A DNA stretch of 64,000 nucleotides from Bettongia penicillata ogilbyi (GCA_023548195.1 JAJHZJ010000009.1:4986715-5050714); one strand, 5' to 3'; shown: positions 1-10,800, numbered from the stretch's first letter. Program-made: numbers and translations. Notes: a model not told the origin generated them from the letters alone.

Positions 1-261
1 ATCTGGCCTTATGTACTTGTGGTGAGGGGAATAAAAAGAAGCATGAGAGAGATTGCCACTGGGGGTGCTGGTGCTGAATGGATCAAGAGGGTGCTGAAGA
101 TAAAGGGGCATTGACATTTAGTGGCCATTGAGAACTTTTCCATTCATTGGGTCTTTCAAGCCCCATGATCCCCTTTCCCCCTCCCTCAATGAATGAACTT
201 GATATTGTGGCAAAGTGTATGTGACAACTGCAAACATCCTTCTTTCCCTTCCTCTTTGCAG
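1..261 (+). other. THSD4: Upstream intron end with splice acceptor
   Basis: Intronic sequence leading into the only coding exon. The last ~20 bases before 262 are a pyrimidine-rich tract ending in TTTGCAG, a good mammalian 3' splice site. The reading frame is open through part of the intron only by chance, so the Met at 193 is not a start codon. No repeat is recognised here. Confidence 0.75.
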
Positions 262-466
262 ACTATTGGCTGTGACGACTACCTAGGCTCTGACAAGGTT
301 GTAGATAAATGTGGTATATGTGGAGGAGACAACACAGGCTGTCAGATTGTGTCAGGAGTGTTTAAGCACACGCTTACCAGCCTGGGCTATCACCGCGTTG
401 TTGAAATCCCACAAGGGGCCACAAAAATTAACATCACTGAGATGTATAAAAGCAACAATTACTTAG
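262..466 (+). CDS. THSD4: Internal exon of ADAMTS-like protein 6 (thrombospondin type-1 domain protein 4), cysteine-rich/spacer junction
   Basis: The exon encodes 68 full codons plus one base, entering in phase 0 and leaving in phase 1. Residues 1-27 carry four cysteines (4, 17, 20, 27) in the DKCGICGGDNTGC pattern that closes the ADAMTS cysteine-rich domain. Residues 28-68 start the spacer, with the SLGYHRVVEIPQGATKI segment expected of the first spacer strands. Asn57-Ile-Thr is a potential N-glycosylation sequon. The wording is closest to what I remember of THSD4/ADAMTSL6, with ADAMTSL4 the next relative. The family lacks the protease domain, is secreted, and THSD4 is known to associate with fibrillin-1 microfibrils. 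The single base left over (G) fits an Ala codon completed by the next exon, which is not in this window. Family assignment is firm; the exact paralogue is from memory. Confidence 0.82.
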
Positions 467-472
467 GTAAGT
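467..472 (+). other. THSD4: Splice donor of the THSD4 exon
   Basis: GTAAGT follows the final exon base G, a full-consensus 5' splice site. It splits a codon after its first base, so the downstream exon must begin in phase 1. The frame stays open to 612 but runs into low-complexity intron text, so the ADAMTS homology ends exactly at this donor. Confidence 0.85.
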
Positions 473-1505
473 TTATTCTTTTTTTTTCCTCCAAAGGAAA
501 TGGTCTATTGCCTAATGGTGTATCCATCCCAGAAGCACAAGAGGCATCAGAACACACTCATCTGTCTCCAATTCAGATGGATACTTTTGTCTCTCTGGTT
601 AGCAAGCAGTAACTCAAGAGCTACCACTTAGCATTTCCATCCTAAATCCTCCCCCTTAGAATTATACATTTGGATGGATGATGTTAAAAAAAAAAGAAAG
701 AAAAAAACCTCATGTAGCAAGCATATGTGAAACATCTATATATTTAAACCAGTCCCCCTTTGTTTTGAGAGACATAGTTAAGGAAATGAATAGATGCATA
801 AATCATTTCCCCACCCTGAGTAAGTAAGGGAGGCTGAATAACTAAGGAAACTTCTAGTCTGATGGTTTGGGATTTGGGGGAGAAAGGTTAATGATCTTTT
901 CCTTCATTTCCTTGGGCTCTGGAAGACGGATCTATATTTTTTTCTTCCTATTTCTGCTTTGGCTGCCTATGACATCAAGTCTTTGGACAGAAATCAACAA
1001 AACCACTATAGAACAGGTTTAGGAAATACCTCCGATGCTGAGAGTCCATGCTCACAAAATTACCTACAGATGAGATCCTTGCCTAATACTCCAGGGCACA
1101 TGAACTAAAGAATCTGAATGCAAACAAAACAAACCAACCCATAATGGAAGGTATTTAGGTTGATTAACTGTGTATGGGGATTCATATCTAAATTGTGAAA
1201 AGCAATGTCCTAAAACTACTGACAATTCTTACACAAAGTCTTGTTGTGGTTACCACCCATCTCTTTTTCTTTTTTTGCTACTTATTCATTTACTTCTTCA
1301 TCTTCTCATCCTAGATTCTAATGTAATCAAGGAGTATTGTCTAATTTTCATAAATAAAATTGTAACATTTCTCTCACTAATCAGTTAGCTTTGTACCCCC
1401 ATTCAGTGTATTTCATATTATTTAAAAATACTTATCTGAAGCAAAACATAATGGAAAGAGCAATGTTTAAGAATTAGAAGATTCGACTCAATAAATGAAG
1501 GAAGG
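473..1505 (+). other. Start of the large downstream intron
   Basis: AT-rich intron with short A-runs near 687-710 and 1741-1757. I see no exon, RNA gene or clear repeat. Confidence 0.55.
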
Positions 1506-1509
1506 AATG

Positions 1510-1640
1510 GCTGGATGAAAAAACATGTTAAGTACTTATCTGCCAAACTTTGTGTGAAGTGCTGAATATAAATGTGTAAAAATAAGACAGCCTTATCCTC
1601 AAGAAACTTATATTCTATTGGGAGAAAGAAAATATGTAGG
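1510..1640 (+). mobile_element. Degraded SINE/LINE-tail fragment ('tttattaagcacttactatgtgcc' family)
   Basis: Carries the diverged sequence of losses in order: 'gttaagtacttatctgcc', 'aaataagacagccttatcctcaag', 'aacttatattctattgggag'. The same order recurs near 6,240, 16,520, 28,200, 43,930, 49,820, 54,190 and 58,810, which identifies an old dispersed family. The exact family name is uncertain. Confidence 0.5.
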
Positions 1641-1799
1641 GGAACAGTGGTCAAGGAAACGTATTTCATTCTGGAAAACCAGATGGATGATGAATAAAAG
1701 TAATACAGCATTAAATTGACATGCCCATTTTCAAAAGCAGTGGTTTTTTTTTTTTTTATGATTGGTAAAGCAAAGGTAGACCTGAGCAAGGGGAAGGAG

Positions 1800-2150
1800 G
1801 GAGTGTGTAGAGTACATTTTGTTTTCCGTTAATGGCTCTGCTTAGTTTCAATTCCACAAACATCTTTCCTCTCCCCAAATGTGTCCATCACCTAAAATCT
1901 TGTCATACAGATTGACTCAGTTCTTAATGCTCAGTCCTTTCTCAGCTCCATCAGTTACTTCTCCCCTTTAATGGGGGAAGGAGCAATAAATTTCCCCCAA
2001 GCCTTCCTTTACAGAAGGCTTAAAATTTCGCAGGTGACTCTCCATTTTCCATCAGCAACTCTGATTGGCTTTGATTCTACAAACATCATGAGCAGGTAAG
2101 CCATGATGTCTTTCTCCACTTCCATACTTTTCAGACTTCTTTTGCATATT
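1800..2150 (+). other. Intron, nothing recognised
   Basis: No convincing repeat or coding signal. Confidence 0.4.
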
Positions 2151-2154
2151 GTCT

Positions 2155-2285
2155 TTACCCACTAGATTGTAAGCTCTTTGAGGAGGGCAAGGACCATCAT
2201 TCTTTTTCTTATTTTTATCCTCTGTTCTCAGCACAGTTCTAATAATAGATGCTTAATAGATTTTTATTTGCTGACTAACAATGTG
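2155..2285 (+). mobile_element. L2/MIR-type 3' tail fragment
   Basis: Matches the 'agattgtaagctctttgagg...gcacagt...atgcttaatagatttttatttgctgactaa' pattern typical of L2-like 3' ends. Related pieces lie near 28,500, 38,570, 44,210 and 52,890. Confidence 0.5.
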
Positions 2286-2548
2286 TGTGGTAGTAGTTTA
2301 GAAGATAACTAGGGTAAATGATCATGGTTGGGCTGAATCCAATGAGATACAATGTGGTCGTACCTATCAGGACAGCTTGGCTACAGAGTGAGGGTTCCAT
2401 AGCTCCTTCTTGTGGCCAGAGGAGGCTAAAACAACGGCTTTGGGAGTTTAGAAAATGACCAACCTGGCTCTGATACTTCCTAGTTGTATGACTAAGCAAA
2501 TCTTTACCACTCAGAATGCCTATGTATTAGTTCAGGGAGTTGGAGCAA

Positions 2549-2800
2549 CTATGTGGCACAGTGGAGAGAGCACTGACCTTGGAATCATGAAGACTCATCT
2601 TCCTGAGTTCAAATCCAGCCTCAGACACTTTCTAGCAGTGTGACTATGGTCAAATCACTTAATCCTGTTTGCCTCAGTTTCTTCATCTGTAAAATGAACT
2701 GGAGAAGGGAATGTCAAATCACCAAGAAAACTCCAGAATGGGATCATAAAGAGTTGGGCATGACTGAAATGACTGTAGAGTGATAACAAATCTAACATAT
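2549..2800 (+). mobile_element. tRNA-headed marsupial SINE (SINE1_MD/Mar1 type)
   Basis: Nearly full length: 'gtggcacagtggagagagcactg' head, 'gagttcaaatccagcctcagaca' B-box-like region, 'cctcagtttcttcatctgtaaaatg', then the family-specific 'ggagaagggaatg...ccaagaaaactcc...gactgaaatgac' 3' part. Likely spread by an RTE or L1 partner. Confidence 0.8.
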
Positions 2801-2984
2801 TCCAATATTCTGTCATGTAGTCTTTGATCCTACTGGGTGTCCCAGCGAGACTTCCAGAAGATCAGTCGGCAATCAAAGGAAACTGAGGTCCATTAACAGC
2901 TTGAGAATCAGAAATTCTGAGTCTATAGGTGCCAGGGGTCCATCAGTATTAAATCCCAAGCTATGTTCTATAGGATTTGTGAGA

Positions 2985-3185
2985 GACAGTATTGATAGAG
3001 CACTAAACTTGAAGTAGGAAAGATCTAGGTTTCAATCCTACCACTGACACTCACTATGAGCAATTCACTCACTTGAGCAATTCACTTAACAGCTCTGTGT
3101 TTCACTTTCCTTCACTTGTAAAAGAATAAGGTTGCACTAGATAACCTCTAAGTTCTCTCCTGGATATAAATCTGTGATCTACACC
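2985..3185 (+). mobile_element. MIR/THER-type CORE-SINE
   Basis: 'ttgatagagcactaaacttgaagtaggaaagatctagg' followed by the CORE motif 'cactttccttcacttgtaaaa' and 'actagataacctctaagttctctcc'. A 12-16 base stretch ('gagcaattcac' with neighbours) is duplicated at 3058-3086. Confidence 0.65.
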
Positions 3186-3189
3186 ATAT

Positions 3190-3848
3190 ATACATGGAAC
3201 CAGAAAAGATCTCATTTTCTTATCCCAAGGGGGTGGGTAACAAATGATCAAATTAAAATGGTGGATTCAACTTATTTGTCTTTTCACACCACCAATTTAG
3301 TCTTTAGTCTATTTTTCCTAGTTTGAATGGGATAACTGATGAAAGAAAGTGTTTTTTCCATTTTTTAAAAAAATCTCTTCTTCTCTCAACCCCCAAAATA
3401 TGTGTAATGATAAGTGATTAAATATTTATAAACATCCCATCTCCTGAAGTGGAAAATAAATGGAGTACCATTGTGTGCAAACATTCTGCCATGTTATGTA
3501 ACCTCTTGGTAGCTTTGTGTAGTTTTTTTGGTAACATTTCCTTGGCAAGAAAGATTGGTTCTTCTATTTTATTAACTCCTGGAATTGTTCTTTAAAGAAT
3601 TAATATTATGAGGTATCCATTTGGAGTGACCATTATTACAAGGTATGTTCCAGATGAAACAGTCTTCCTGTCTCCTCCAGCACCACTTTAAAATTATTAT
3701 TTTCTTTTATCTTTCCTACATATGTCTCTGTAGGACTGTTGCTACTTTTTCCTGAATCTTAAAATGCCGGTGAGGGGAATGCTTGGTCCAACTGACCTTT
3801 ATCAATCTCAAGATATTTACCTTTAATGCTATAAAGTCCCATGGGTCA
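3190..3848 (+). other. Intron, nothing recognised
   Basis: No repeat, RNA gene or exon is evident in this stretch. Confidence 0.4.
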
Positions 3849-3859
3849 TCACACATATT

Positions 3860-4170
3860 GAGGGTTCGCTCTTCCTTGCTGAAGAAGACTATGACATCAG
3901 AGAAATGATGACATGACTTGCACTTGACTTTGTTTTGAGTGAGGCAGGGCTGTGCAGATCACTAGCCTCACATCTCCTCCAGAGCCATCTGAATCCAGTG
4001 ATCAGATATTCATTAGGATAACTGGAGCTGACCCAGGATGAGGCAATTGGGTTAAGTGTCTTGCCCAAGGTCACACAGCTAGTTAGTGTCAAGTGTCTGA
4101 GGTGAGATTTGAACTCAGTTTCCCCTGATTCCTGCACTGGTGCTCTATCCACTGCACCACCTAGCTACCC
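3860..4170 (-). mobile_element. Full-length composite SINE with 11-bp target-site duplication
   Basis: Read on the minus strand it starts with the SINE head ('gggtagctaggtggtgcag', 'gagttcaaatctcacctcagac', 'gtgtgaccttgggcaag'). After the CORE part it does not continue into the usual family end. It switches to a separate module with 'cactcaaaacaaagtcaagt', 'gcaagtcatgtcatcatttc' and 'gtcttcttcagcaaggaag'. A perfect direct repeat TCACACATATT flanks it (3849-3859 and 4171-4181), giving a 311-bp insertion. Two further copies of the module are at 6,070 and 34,360. Confidence 0.8.
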
Positions 4171-4539
4171 TCACACATATTACTATACTTAGAAAATTTA
4201 TTTGGTCCCTTGATGATTCCCATTGTGGATAGTGATCAAGAAGCCAAGAAACTCAAGGAAGGATTTCCACTATATTCTAAGGGTCTTAGAAAGCCTACTC
4301 ACAACTCCCTTGGTCTCCTGGGAGTCAACCAGAATCAGCTTTGTGTCTACAAGGCTAGTGTAAATCTCTACTCCAAAATAAGACCTGATTTCATTGCTTT
4401 CCAAGTGTTTAAGATAGGGTATCAATTTCCAGGATATGATATGAGTGTATAATAAACGTTTTGCTCTCTCTTTTTGCTGGTCTGTTGGATTGCTCCATTA
4501 TCATGTAGACTCCTAAAGTGAACTAACACTTTTTTGATG

Positions 4540-4712
4540 ATGGGGAGACAGTGTGATGCAGCAGAAAATCCTGGATATTAAGTCAGAGAACTGTATTCTA
4601 ATTACTCAGATGCATTGGTGACCTTTAGCAAATCATTTCCCTTCCTCTGGGTCTCAGTTTCCACAAAATTAAGTAAAATCTCCTAAATTCTAAATCTATG
4701 ATCCTTTCTAAG
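4540..4712 (+). mobile_element. MIR/THER-type CORE-SINE
   Basis: 'agacagtgtgatgcagcag' head, 'caaatcatttcccttcctctgggtctcagtttcc' CORE region and 'cctaaattctaaatctatgatcc' end. Confidence 0.65.
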
Positions 4713-5009
4713 TACAATGATGTGTGAGGTCTGGGCTAGAAAATCCTTAAGGGCTAGCTGGAAATCTGATGGCCAGAAACTACTGAAATGTTTACAATTT
4801 TTGTGAAAATCTGATATAAATGAAGGAGGAACAAGGATTGCCCAAGTCTGTGGGAACTCGCTTTGTTTGATTATGCGTATTTGTTACAAGGTTTTTATTT
4901 TTCTTTGTTGTCGTTATTTTCCCCATTGGGGGTAGAAAGTGGGTAGAGGGAGAGAAAATCAATGTTTATTAATTTTTTAGGTTAAAATCTTGCCAAAAAA
5001 CAAACCCAA

Positions 5010-5115
5010 CAATCCAAGACATTCAACTTCTCTAGCTTCAGTTTCCCATCTGTAAAATTAGGACTGGATGACTTTTAAGGTCCCCTGCACCTCCAAATCT
5101 GTGATGCTGTGATTG
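5010..5115 (+). mobile_element. MIR/THER 3' fragment
   Basis: Only the CORE to 3' part remains: 'cttcagtttcccatctgtaaaa', 'ggactggatgacttttaaggtcccctgca', 'aaatctgtgatgctgtgat'. Confidence 0.65.
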
Positions 5116-5119
5116 GCAG

Positions 5120-5870
5120 GCTGGTTTCAGCCAGCTAGCGATGTCAGAGAAAATGAAGTATTTTCATGGCAATCATGCTAGAGGATTGGCTAGCTGTTTA
5201 CAGCCATAGGTAAAATAGCCCTTACTGTAATGAAGGTTTATCTGAAAAGCAATTGCAAGATTAGCACATCTTTCTTCTTGTTAAAATTTACCTCCTCAGA
5301 AATGAAGTTGAATCAAATCCCAATGACCTTCCAATAGTATTCCTGGCTGTCTTTTTTCCTTAGGCAGGTTTAGTAACACTGCAGCAATTGTATTTGACAG
5401 TGAGGATTGGATTTAAATCAAACACAATTTAAACCAGTAGTCAGGAGAGCTTGGTTTAATCATTTCTGTCCCCTGTAAAAATGTTCATTCTTGTTCCTTC
5501 GTGCAGCTATTTGCCTTTTTTCGTACTTCAGGTCAAGGTACATTTTATTTTTGTGAAGTGTAGATATGATTTCTTTTAGAACAGTAATTTCTTGTGATTA
5601 GAGTAGGGAAGGAGATTTTGGAAGTTAATGATAATTTGTTTATTTTAGTTATCTCTGTAGAAGCAACATGGTATAATGCAGTGACACACAAAGTTTTCTT
5701 TTTGCCCAGGGTTAAGTGTCAATCTTTGCAGTTGGGAAAATCACAAATAAACTAGGTGATCCACATGTGCATAGGCGATTACATGTTCCATACAACTTAG
5801 GACTAGGAGTTCCATACAGTTCATAGGATACTTTGTCTAGTATGGCCCAACATGAGCCCAGAACCACTAT
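5120..5870 (+). other. Intron, nothing recognised
   Basis: Unique-looking AT-rich sequence, no identifiable element. Confidence 0.4.
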
Positions 5871-5871
5871 T

Positions 5872-6000
5872 AGGATTGATAGAGCACTGGACTCTCAATT
5901 AGAAATGAGGGTTCAAGTCACACTTCTGCTTCGTACCGACTTTGATTAGTTAAAAAAGCATGTAACTTCTCAGTACCTTCAGGCAACTTTCTCAATAAAT
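5872..6000 (+). mobile_element. MIR-type fragment, degraded
   Basis: 'gattgatagagcactggactctcaattagaaatgagggttcaagtc' retains the head and the B-box-like part; the rest is eroded. Confidence 0.5.
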
Positions 6001-6069
6001 TGCAGTACAGGAGTTATCTTTTAGCAGGAGTTCTCTACTCCAATGCAGTTCAATTTGACAAGTATTTAT

Positions 6070-6235
6070 GGTCGCTGTTGTGTTTATCCTTCGTTTTCAA
6101 AGAATGCCATGGCAACAGAGAAATGATGACATGACTTGCACTTGACTTTGTTTTGAGTGAGGGAGGGCTGTGCAAGGTCACTAATCTCACTTTCTTCTCC
6201 TGAGCCATCTGGGTCCAGTTACCAGATATTCCTTC
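6070..6235 (-). mobile_element. 5'-truncated copy of the composite SINE
   Basis: Contains the non-tRNA module of the 3,860-4,170 element ('gagaaatgatgacatgacttgcac', 'tttgttttgagtgagg', 'agggctgtgca') in the same orientation but lacks the tRNA-like head. Imperfect flanking repeats CAAGTATTTAT (6059-6069) and CAAGCATTTAT (6236-6246) match 10 of 11. They also lie within an older tail element that resumes at 6,236. Confidence 0.7.
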
Positions 6236-6330
6236 CAAGCATTTATTAAATTCCTACTGAATATTGTAGGGAGTCAAAAATAAAAATTGAAACAGGCCCT
6301 GTCTTCAGGAAGCTTACAGGTTTGGATTTC
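6236..6330 (+). mobile_element. Old tail-family fragment
   Basis: 'catttattaaattcctactgaata...ggccctgtcttcaggaagcttacagg', the same dispersed family as at 1,510. Confidence 0.5.
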
Positions 6331-6499
6331 CCCCAATTTTCTTACCCCCCGTTCCTCCAAAAAAACCCACCAATAATCATTTGTCAGAGCAGTAGAAACA
6401 AAAGAAAAAAATGAACCAGATGCTTGTGAGATCAATAAGGAGATAGCCATTCTTGAAATTAAAAGATGCATTTGAAAGTAGCGTATCTTTGCCATTCTG

Positions 6500-8540
6500 T
6501 TTTGAATGTGTGCACACCTATTTTATCCAAGTAGATAGACTTTATCAGAATAAGTTAGCGCATCAGTTATCAGTCTCAGAGTGACAATAGTACAATAGCC
6601 AGCCCTGCTATGAACCCACAAGTTACAATCAGAAACCAGGGAGGAACTATACCAAGAAAACTAAATCCATATTTAAAGGCTGCCAGTCTGAGATCTTAAG
6701 GCGAAAACAAAGGCTCAGAAGTCACTTTTTGACCCAGATATGATAATTACAGTCATCAGCCACCAAGCAGGGGAAAGGAACCCACTGAGCTAGTGAAACC
6801 TATAAGAAGTACAATAGAATCTTTGTCTAAGAGGCTCAGGTTGAGTTACTAAGTTAAATGTAGCCCATTTTACCTGTCATGCCTTTGATGTGTGTGTCAC
6901 TTAAGAGATGCATTTATAAAGAAAGTATTTCAGTCTACTTCCTTACAGGTACTACACCTACAATTAAGAGGATGGTGCCTGTTTTTAGCCTCATAGACCA
7001 ACTGACCCAGACATAGATAAGTGAATCAAAGATCAGGTAGCCCATGAATTTCAGTACTGATTTCTGCTTTTGTAATTTAAGTCCCGACCTAATTTAGCTT
7101 CTGAGATCAGGAGCGATTGGGTACATTTAAATTGGTATAGTGATATATCATGTTTGCTTTTTCCATAAAAATATCTTTAATGAAATGATAATCAGAGATG
7201 TTAGTTAATGTCTAATTATAATTCTTTGACAAAGGATATACAATTTAGAGTTTAATTTAAGGAAATAATCCCCCCAAGTATTGTTAGATACCTATCATAT
7301 TCAACTTCAAATTTTAGAAATCGCTACTTAATTCCAACCTAACTTTCCCTACTAAAGATTTTTTTTTAAAATATTCAATTTACCCTAAATCTTTACTGAG
7401 ATTTAGAAGCCTTTTTAGCATTATATATGACTCCAGCTCTGTAATTTTGGTGGACTTTGGATCATTGTTGGCATCAAAAGCACTTAACTACCTGCCTTTA
7501 AAATTTCACTGAGAAGCCATTAATTTTCCCTTTGAACAGTTCCCATTTAGTTTTGACCTTACTTATCATTGCTTCTTTCTCATTTCCTTTGCAAAGAAAG
7601 AATTGTTTTTGTATCTCTGACAGTTTTTCATGTAGCACCATTTCAGCTAGATGAGAGAGGTTACAATGTGCATGTTCAGCATCTCCCTCCTCTGTAACAG
7701 CCTTTTGCTAGCAGGGAGATTTTTACTCTAGAATATGCTACTCCTCTTAATTCTTTGCTCTTTGAAGTCAGTGTTTATATAAAAGTTAATTTGTATCAAA
7801 GTTCTTAAAATTACCTATTAACTACTTTAACTGGCTTCCAGAAGTTTCAGAACCTAGTTTTGGCCAGACTTGTCTGGAAAGAACTATTTATTTTTTTTCC
7901 TTCTAGGATGTATATTTAAAATACAGTTAAAATGAATGCTTATCAAAAAAATATGTTATCACAGCTTCTGTTAAAGCCACATTCTGAGTCCCTAGGAAAC
8001 TAATCAAATCTCATCAGGTCGAAAGGAAAAGTCTAGAGGATTTATCTGTTAAGTCATCGGGAGGTTGCCATCTGCCGTTTTCTTTTCATTCTGTGAAATA
8101 TTTCTTACAGCTACTGGTTACTGTGGTTGTTTCTTCCCCTGTTATTTCCCCAGGCCTTTACTAGTGTTAGGTTCTGAATATGGTTGTAAGAATATAAGTT
8201 TTAACAAAAATAGTGCAGATGTCAGCTATTGGATGCCTTTGTTGTGGAAGAACTGTTGATAATCTAGACATTCTAAGTTTAATGAAGACTACAGTTGAAA
8301 ATGCAAAACAAGATAACCAGAAATTTCATTACGCTGAGTCTAGAGACACTATGAGTGTCTCTAAAAAGAATAAGCTTATTTCCATTTCCTCAATCCAAAA
8401 GGTCAAGGAAGGTGTGCTGCCTTGTACAAGAAGATGGGAGCACACTTAAAGATGTATAATAAAATCACATTATATCATTCCAGCTAGGGGCCCATCATCT
8501 TGGTCATTTTCTGCTAGTCTTAAGTAAGTTATTATCCCAG
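6500..8540 (+). other. Repeat-poor intron stretch
   Basis: About 2 kb with no SINE, LINE or DNA-element signature that I recognise, unlike the surrounding density of one repeat per few hundred bases. Short open frames here (for example 8,065-8,449) have no domain features and are taken as chance. Confidence 0.45.
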
Positions 8541-8568
8541 TACAAGAAGACATCTAACCTTAAGCATG

Positions 8569-8825
8569 AGCTGTTGTTCAATTTTATCCAACTCTTTGTG
8601 ACCCCATTTGGGGTTTTCTTGGCAAAGATACTGAAGTGGTTTGCCATTTCCTTTTCCAGCTTATTTTACAGATGTGGAAACTGAGGCAAAGAGAGATAAG
8701 TGACTTGCAGAAGGTCATATGGCTACTAAGTGCTGAGACCATATTTGAATTCAGGAAAATGAGTTTTTCTGACTCCAAGGCCCAGCACTCTCTCCACTAT
8801 GCCACCTAGCTACATAGCTGCCCCA
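8569..8825 (-). mobile_element. tRNA-headed marsupial SINE (SINE1_MD/Mar1 type)
   Basis: Full-length reverse copy: 'ttgttcaattttatccaact', 'gaccccatttggggttttcttggcaaag', 'gatgtggaaactgaggcaaa', ending in 'ccacctagctac'. Confidence 0.8.
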
Positions 8826-8910
8826 AGTCTGGGTACTTAGCTTTAACTTAATAGAATGTTCTTATTTGTAGAGCTAGAAGTTTATTATCGCCTTAAAAAT
8901 ATGTACCCTG

Positions 8911-9334
8911 GAGCAGAACCAGGAGAACAGGAGAACTTGGTACACTGCAACAACCACAGTGTGTGAAGAATTTTTCTGGTGGACTTAGTCCTTCACAACA
9001 ATGCAAGGACCTAAAAAATCCCCATTGAACCTTGAAACAAAATGCCTTCCACATCCAGAGAAAGAACTATGGAATCGGATCGCAGAATGAAGCAGACCAT
9101 TTTCTCTTGTGTTATGTTTTTTTGTTTTGTTTTATGGTTTCTCCCATTCATTTAAATTCTTCTATGCAACATGACTAAAGTGAAAATGTATTTAATAGAA
9201 ATGTATGTGTAGATCCTATGTAAGATTGCACACCATCTCAGGGAGGGAGGGAGGAAAGAGAAGGAGGAGAAAAAATCTAAGATATATGGGAGTGATTGTA
9301 GAACGCTGAAAACAAATAAAATAATTAAAAAAAG
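8911..9334 (+). mobile_element. 5'-truncated L1 insertion (3' end) with 14-bp target-site duplication
   Basis: Starts within the last codons of L1 ORF2 ('gagcagaaccaggagaac', 'aacaaccacagtgtg', 'tccttcacaacaatgcaagg') and runs through the 3' UTR ('gaactatggaatcggatcgcagaatgaag', 'atggtttctcccattcattt', a G-rich 'gggagggagggagg' block) into an A-rich end. A perfect AAATATGTACCCTG flanks it at 8897-8910 and 9335-9348. This is an ordinary target-primed L1 insertion of 424 bp. Confidence 0.85.
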
Positions 9335-9461
9335 AAATATGTACCCTGTATTTAGAGGTCCTGGATCACTCTAGAGTCTAGGTAAGGAGGAATTAATCTC
9401 CTGACTAGGTTAGCTCTTTGTTCATAAAATTAACATGGATTTGGCCCTCCTAATATTGTTG

Positions 9462-9640
9462 TTCTCTCTTTGAAGTCAGGAAGAACTGAGTTCGAATCCT
9501 ACCTCAGACACTTAGATGTGAGACTATGGATGAGCAAGTCACTTGCATTGTCTTAGCTTCAGTTTTCAACTCCAAGATGAAGGGATTAGAGTCTTTGGCT
9601 TCTAAGGTCTCATCCAACCCTTAATCAATGATCCTATGAC
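9462..9640 (+). mobile_element. MIR/THER-type CORE-SINE
   Basis: 'gaagtcaggaagaactgagttcgaatcctacctcagacactt' plus CORE and 'aaggtctcatccaacccttaatcaatgatcctatga'. Confidence 0.65.
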
Positions 9641-9775
9641 TTAGTTCCTATGAGGCCTTGGGTAAGCCAAAAAATCTTTCTCTGCTACAGTTTTCTAATC
9701 TGTAAAATGCAGGAGCTGGATTAGATGACTTCTAAGGCTTCTTTGAACTCTAAGTCATTGATCCTATCAGTGTTT
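9641..9775 (+). mobile_element. Second, adjacent MIR/THER fragment
   Basis: Directly behind the preceding copy and in the same orientation: 'gccttgggtaagcc', 'cagttttctaatctgtaaaatgcagg', 'gattagatgacttctaaggcttc'. Either a partial tandem duplication or two insertions side by side. Confidence 0.6.
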
Positions 9776-10194
9776 CAGTTATACTACATGCAATTTATGG
9801 GTCTCATTCCCTTCCCAGTTATCCCAGAGAACTAGGATAAACATACAAGGATCTAACTAAAATGCAATTTTGCAAAGATCTCATGTTAAAAAGCTTGCCC
9901 CAATAGTTTCTTCAGTTTCCCAATAAGTAATGAATGTTTTTGATGTCTAACCTTGTGCTTTCAACTTATAGAAATTGTAGTTCCTTTCCATTTTAATCTG
10001 AGTTCATCTTGGTTTATCCTGCTTAAAAAAATACTGAAGCAATTGGAGTTTTAATTAAAACCAGGATTGCTTTAATAGGTAGTTTCCAATTTAAGAACCA
10101 CATCTAGCTTCTGAAGCTTCTAATCAAACTGTATTTTTAAAACTGCTGTAATTTCTCATAGTGTTCTTAATCTTCTTGTGTTCTAACTTTAACT

Positions 10195-10345
10195 GGGAGA
10201 ATCAATCAATTTACCAGGAAATTAACAAGTGGTTGTGTACTCAAAGACTATGGGGACACAAAGTTGTATAAAATGTCATTCCTGCTTTTATGGAAATTAA
10301 AATCCTATTTAAGGAGACGGTATTAATATGCATGAAATGATACAT
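10195..10345 (+). mobile_element. Old tail-family fragment
   Basis: 'gactatggggacacaaag...aatgtcattcctgcttttatgg...aatcctatttaaggagac' follows the order of the family seen at 1,510. Confidence 0.45.
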
Positions 10346-10394
10346 GACATAAGATAGTATATTCAGGCAAAAAAAAAAACAAAACACTCTAGAC

Positions 10395-10800
10395 CTCAGT
10401 GTAAATTCAAGTAGTCAGGGAGGGGTTCATGGAACTGGGTCTTAAAGACTGGGTAGGATTTGAACAAGCATAGGGGCAATGGAGGTTTATTGCTTCTGAG
10501 TAAAGGCATAGAAATGGAAATAAGCTTGATTTGCTGGCAGAAATGTGAGAAGGCTGATCTGACTAGAGCTGAGTTGGGGTACTGAGGAGCAATGGAAAAT
10601 AGCATTGGGTATATAATGGATCTAGATAATGGAGTGCCTTGAAAGCCAGGCAAGGGGATATTGACTTGATGGGATAATGGAAAAGTGAGTCATTGAAGAT
10701 ATTTGAGAATAGAGTGGCTGGGAGGAAAGCAGTATTTATGGAAGATTAGTCTGATAGTAGTATAGACTGAAGTGTAGAAAGACTTGAATCAAAGAGAGAA
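10395..10800 (-). mobile_element. L2-like LINE fragment, antisense
   Basis: Contains 'ggagtgccttgaaagccaggcaa', 'gggatattgacttgat', 'cattgaagatatttgag' and 'ggaagattagtctg', which recur in the reverse strand of an amniote-wide L2-like LINE. Related pieces: 57,690 and 58,480 antisense; 43,690, 47,440 and 62,565 sense. Confidence 0.55.

Noticed and set aside
193..261. Open frame upstream of the THSD4 exon beginning with Met at 193
   Set aside because: It is intron read in frame by chance. The ADAMTS homology starts at the AG acceptor at 260-261, and the exon is internal to the gene.
467..612. Continuation of the exon frame to a stop at 610-612
   Set aside because: The homology ends at a perfect GTAAGT donor. 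The following residues are low-complexity and unrelated to the spacer domain. Intron retention is possible but unsupported.
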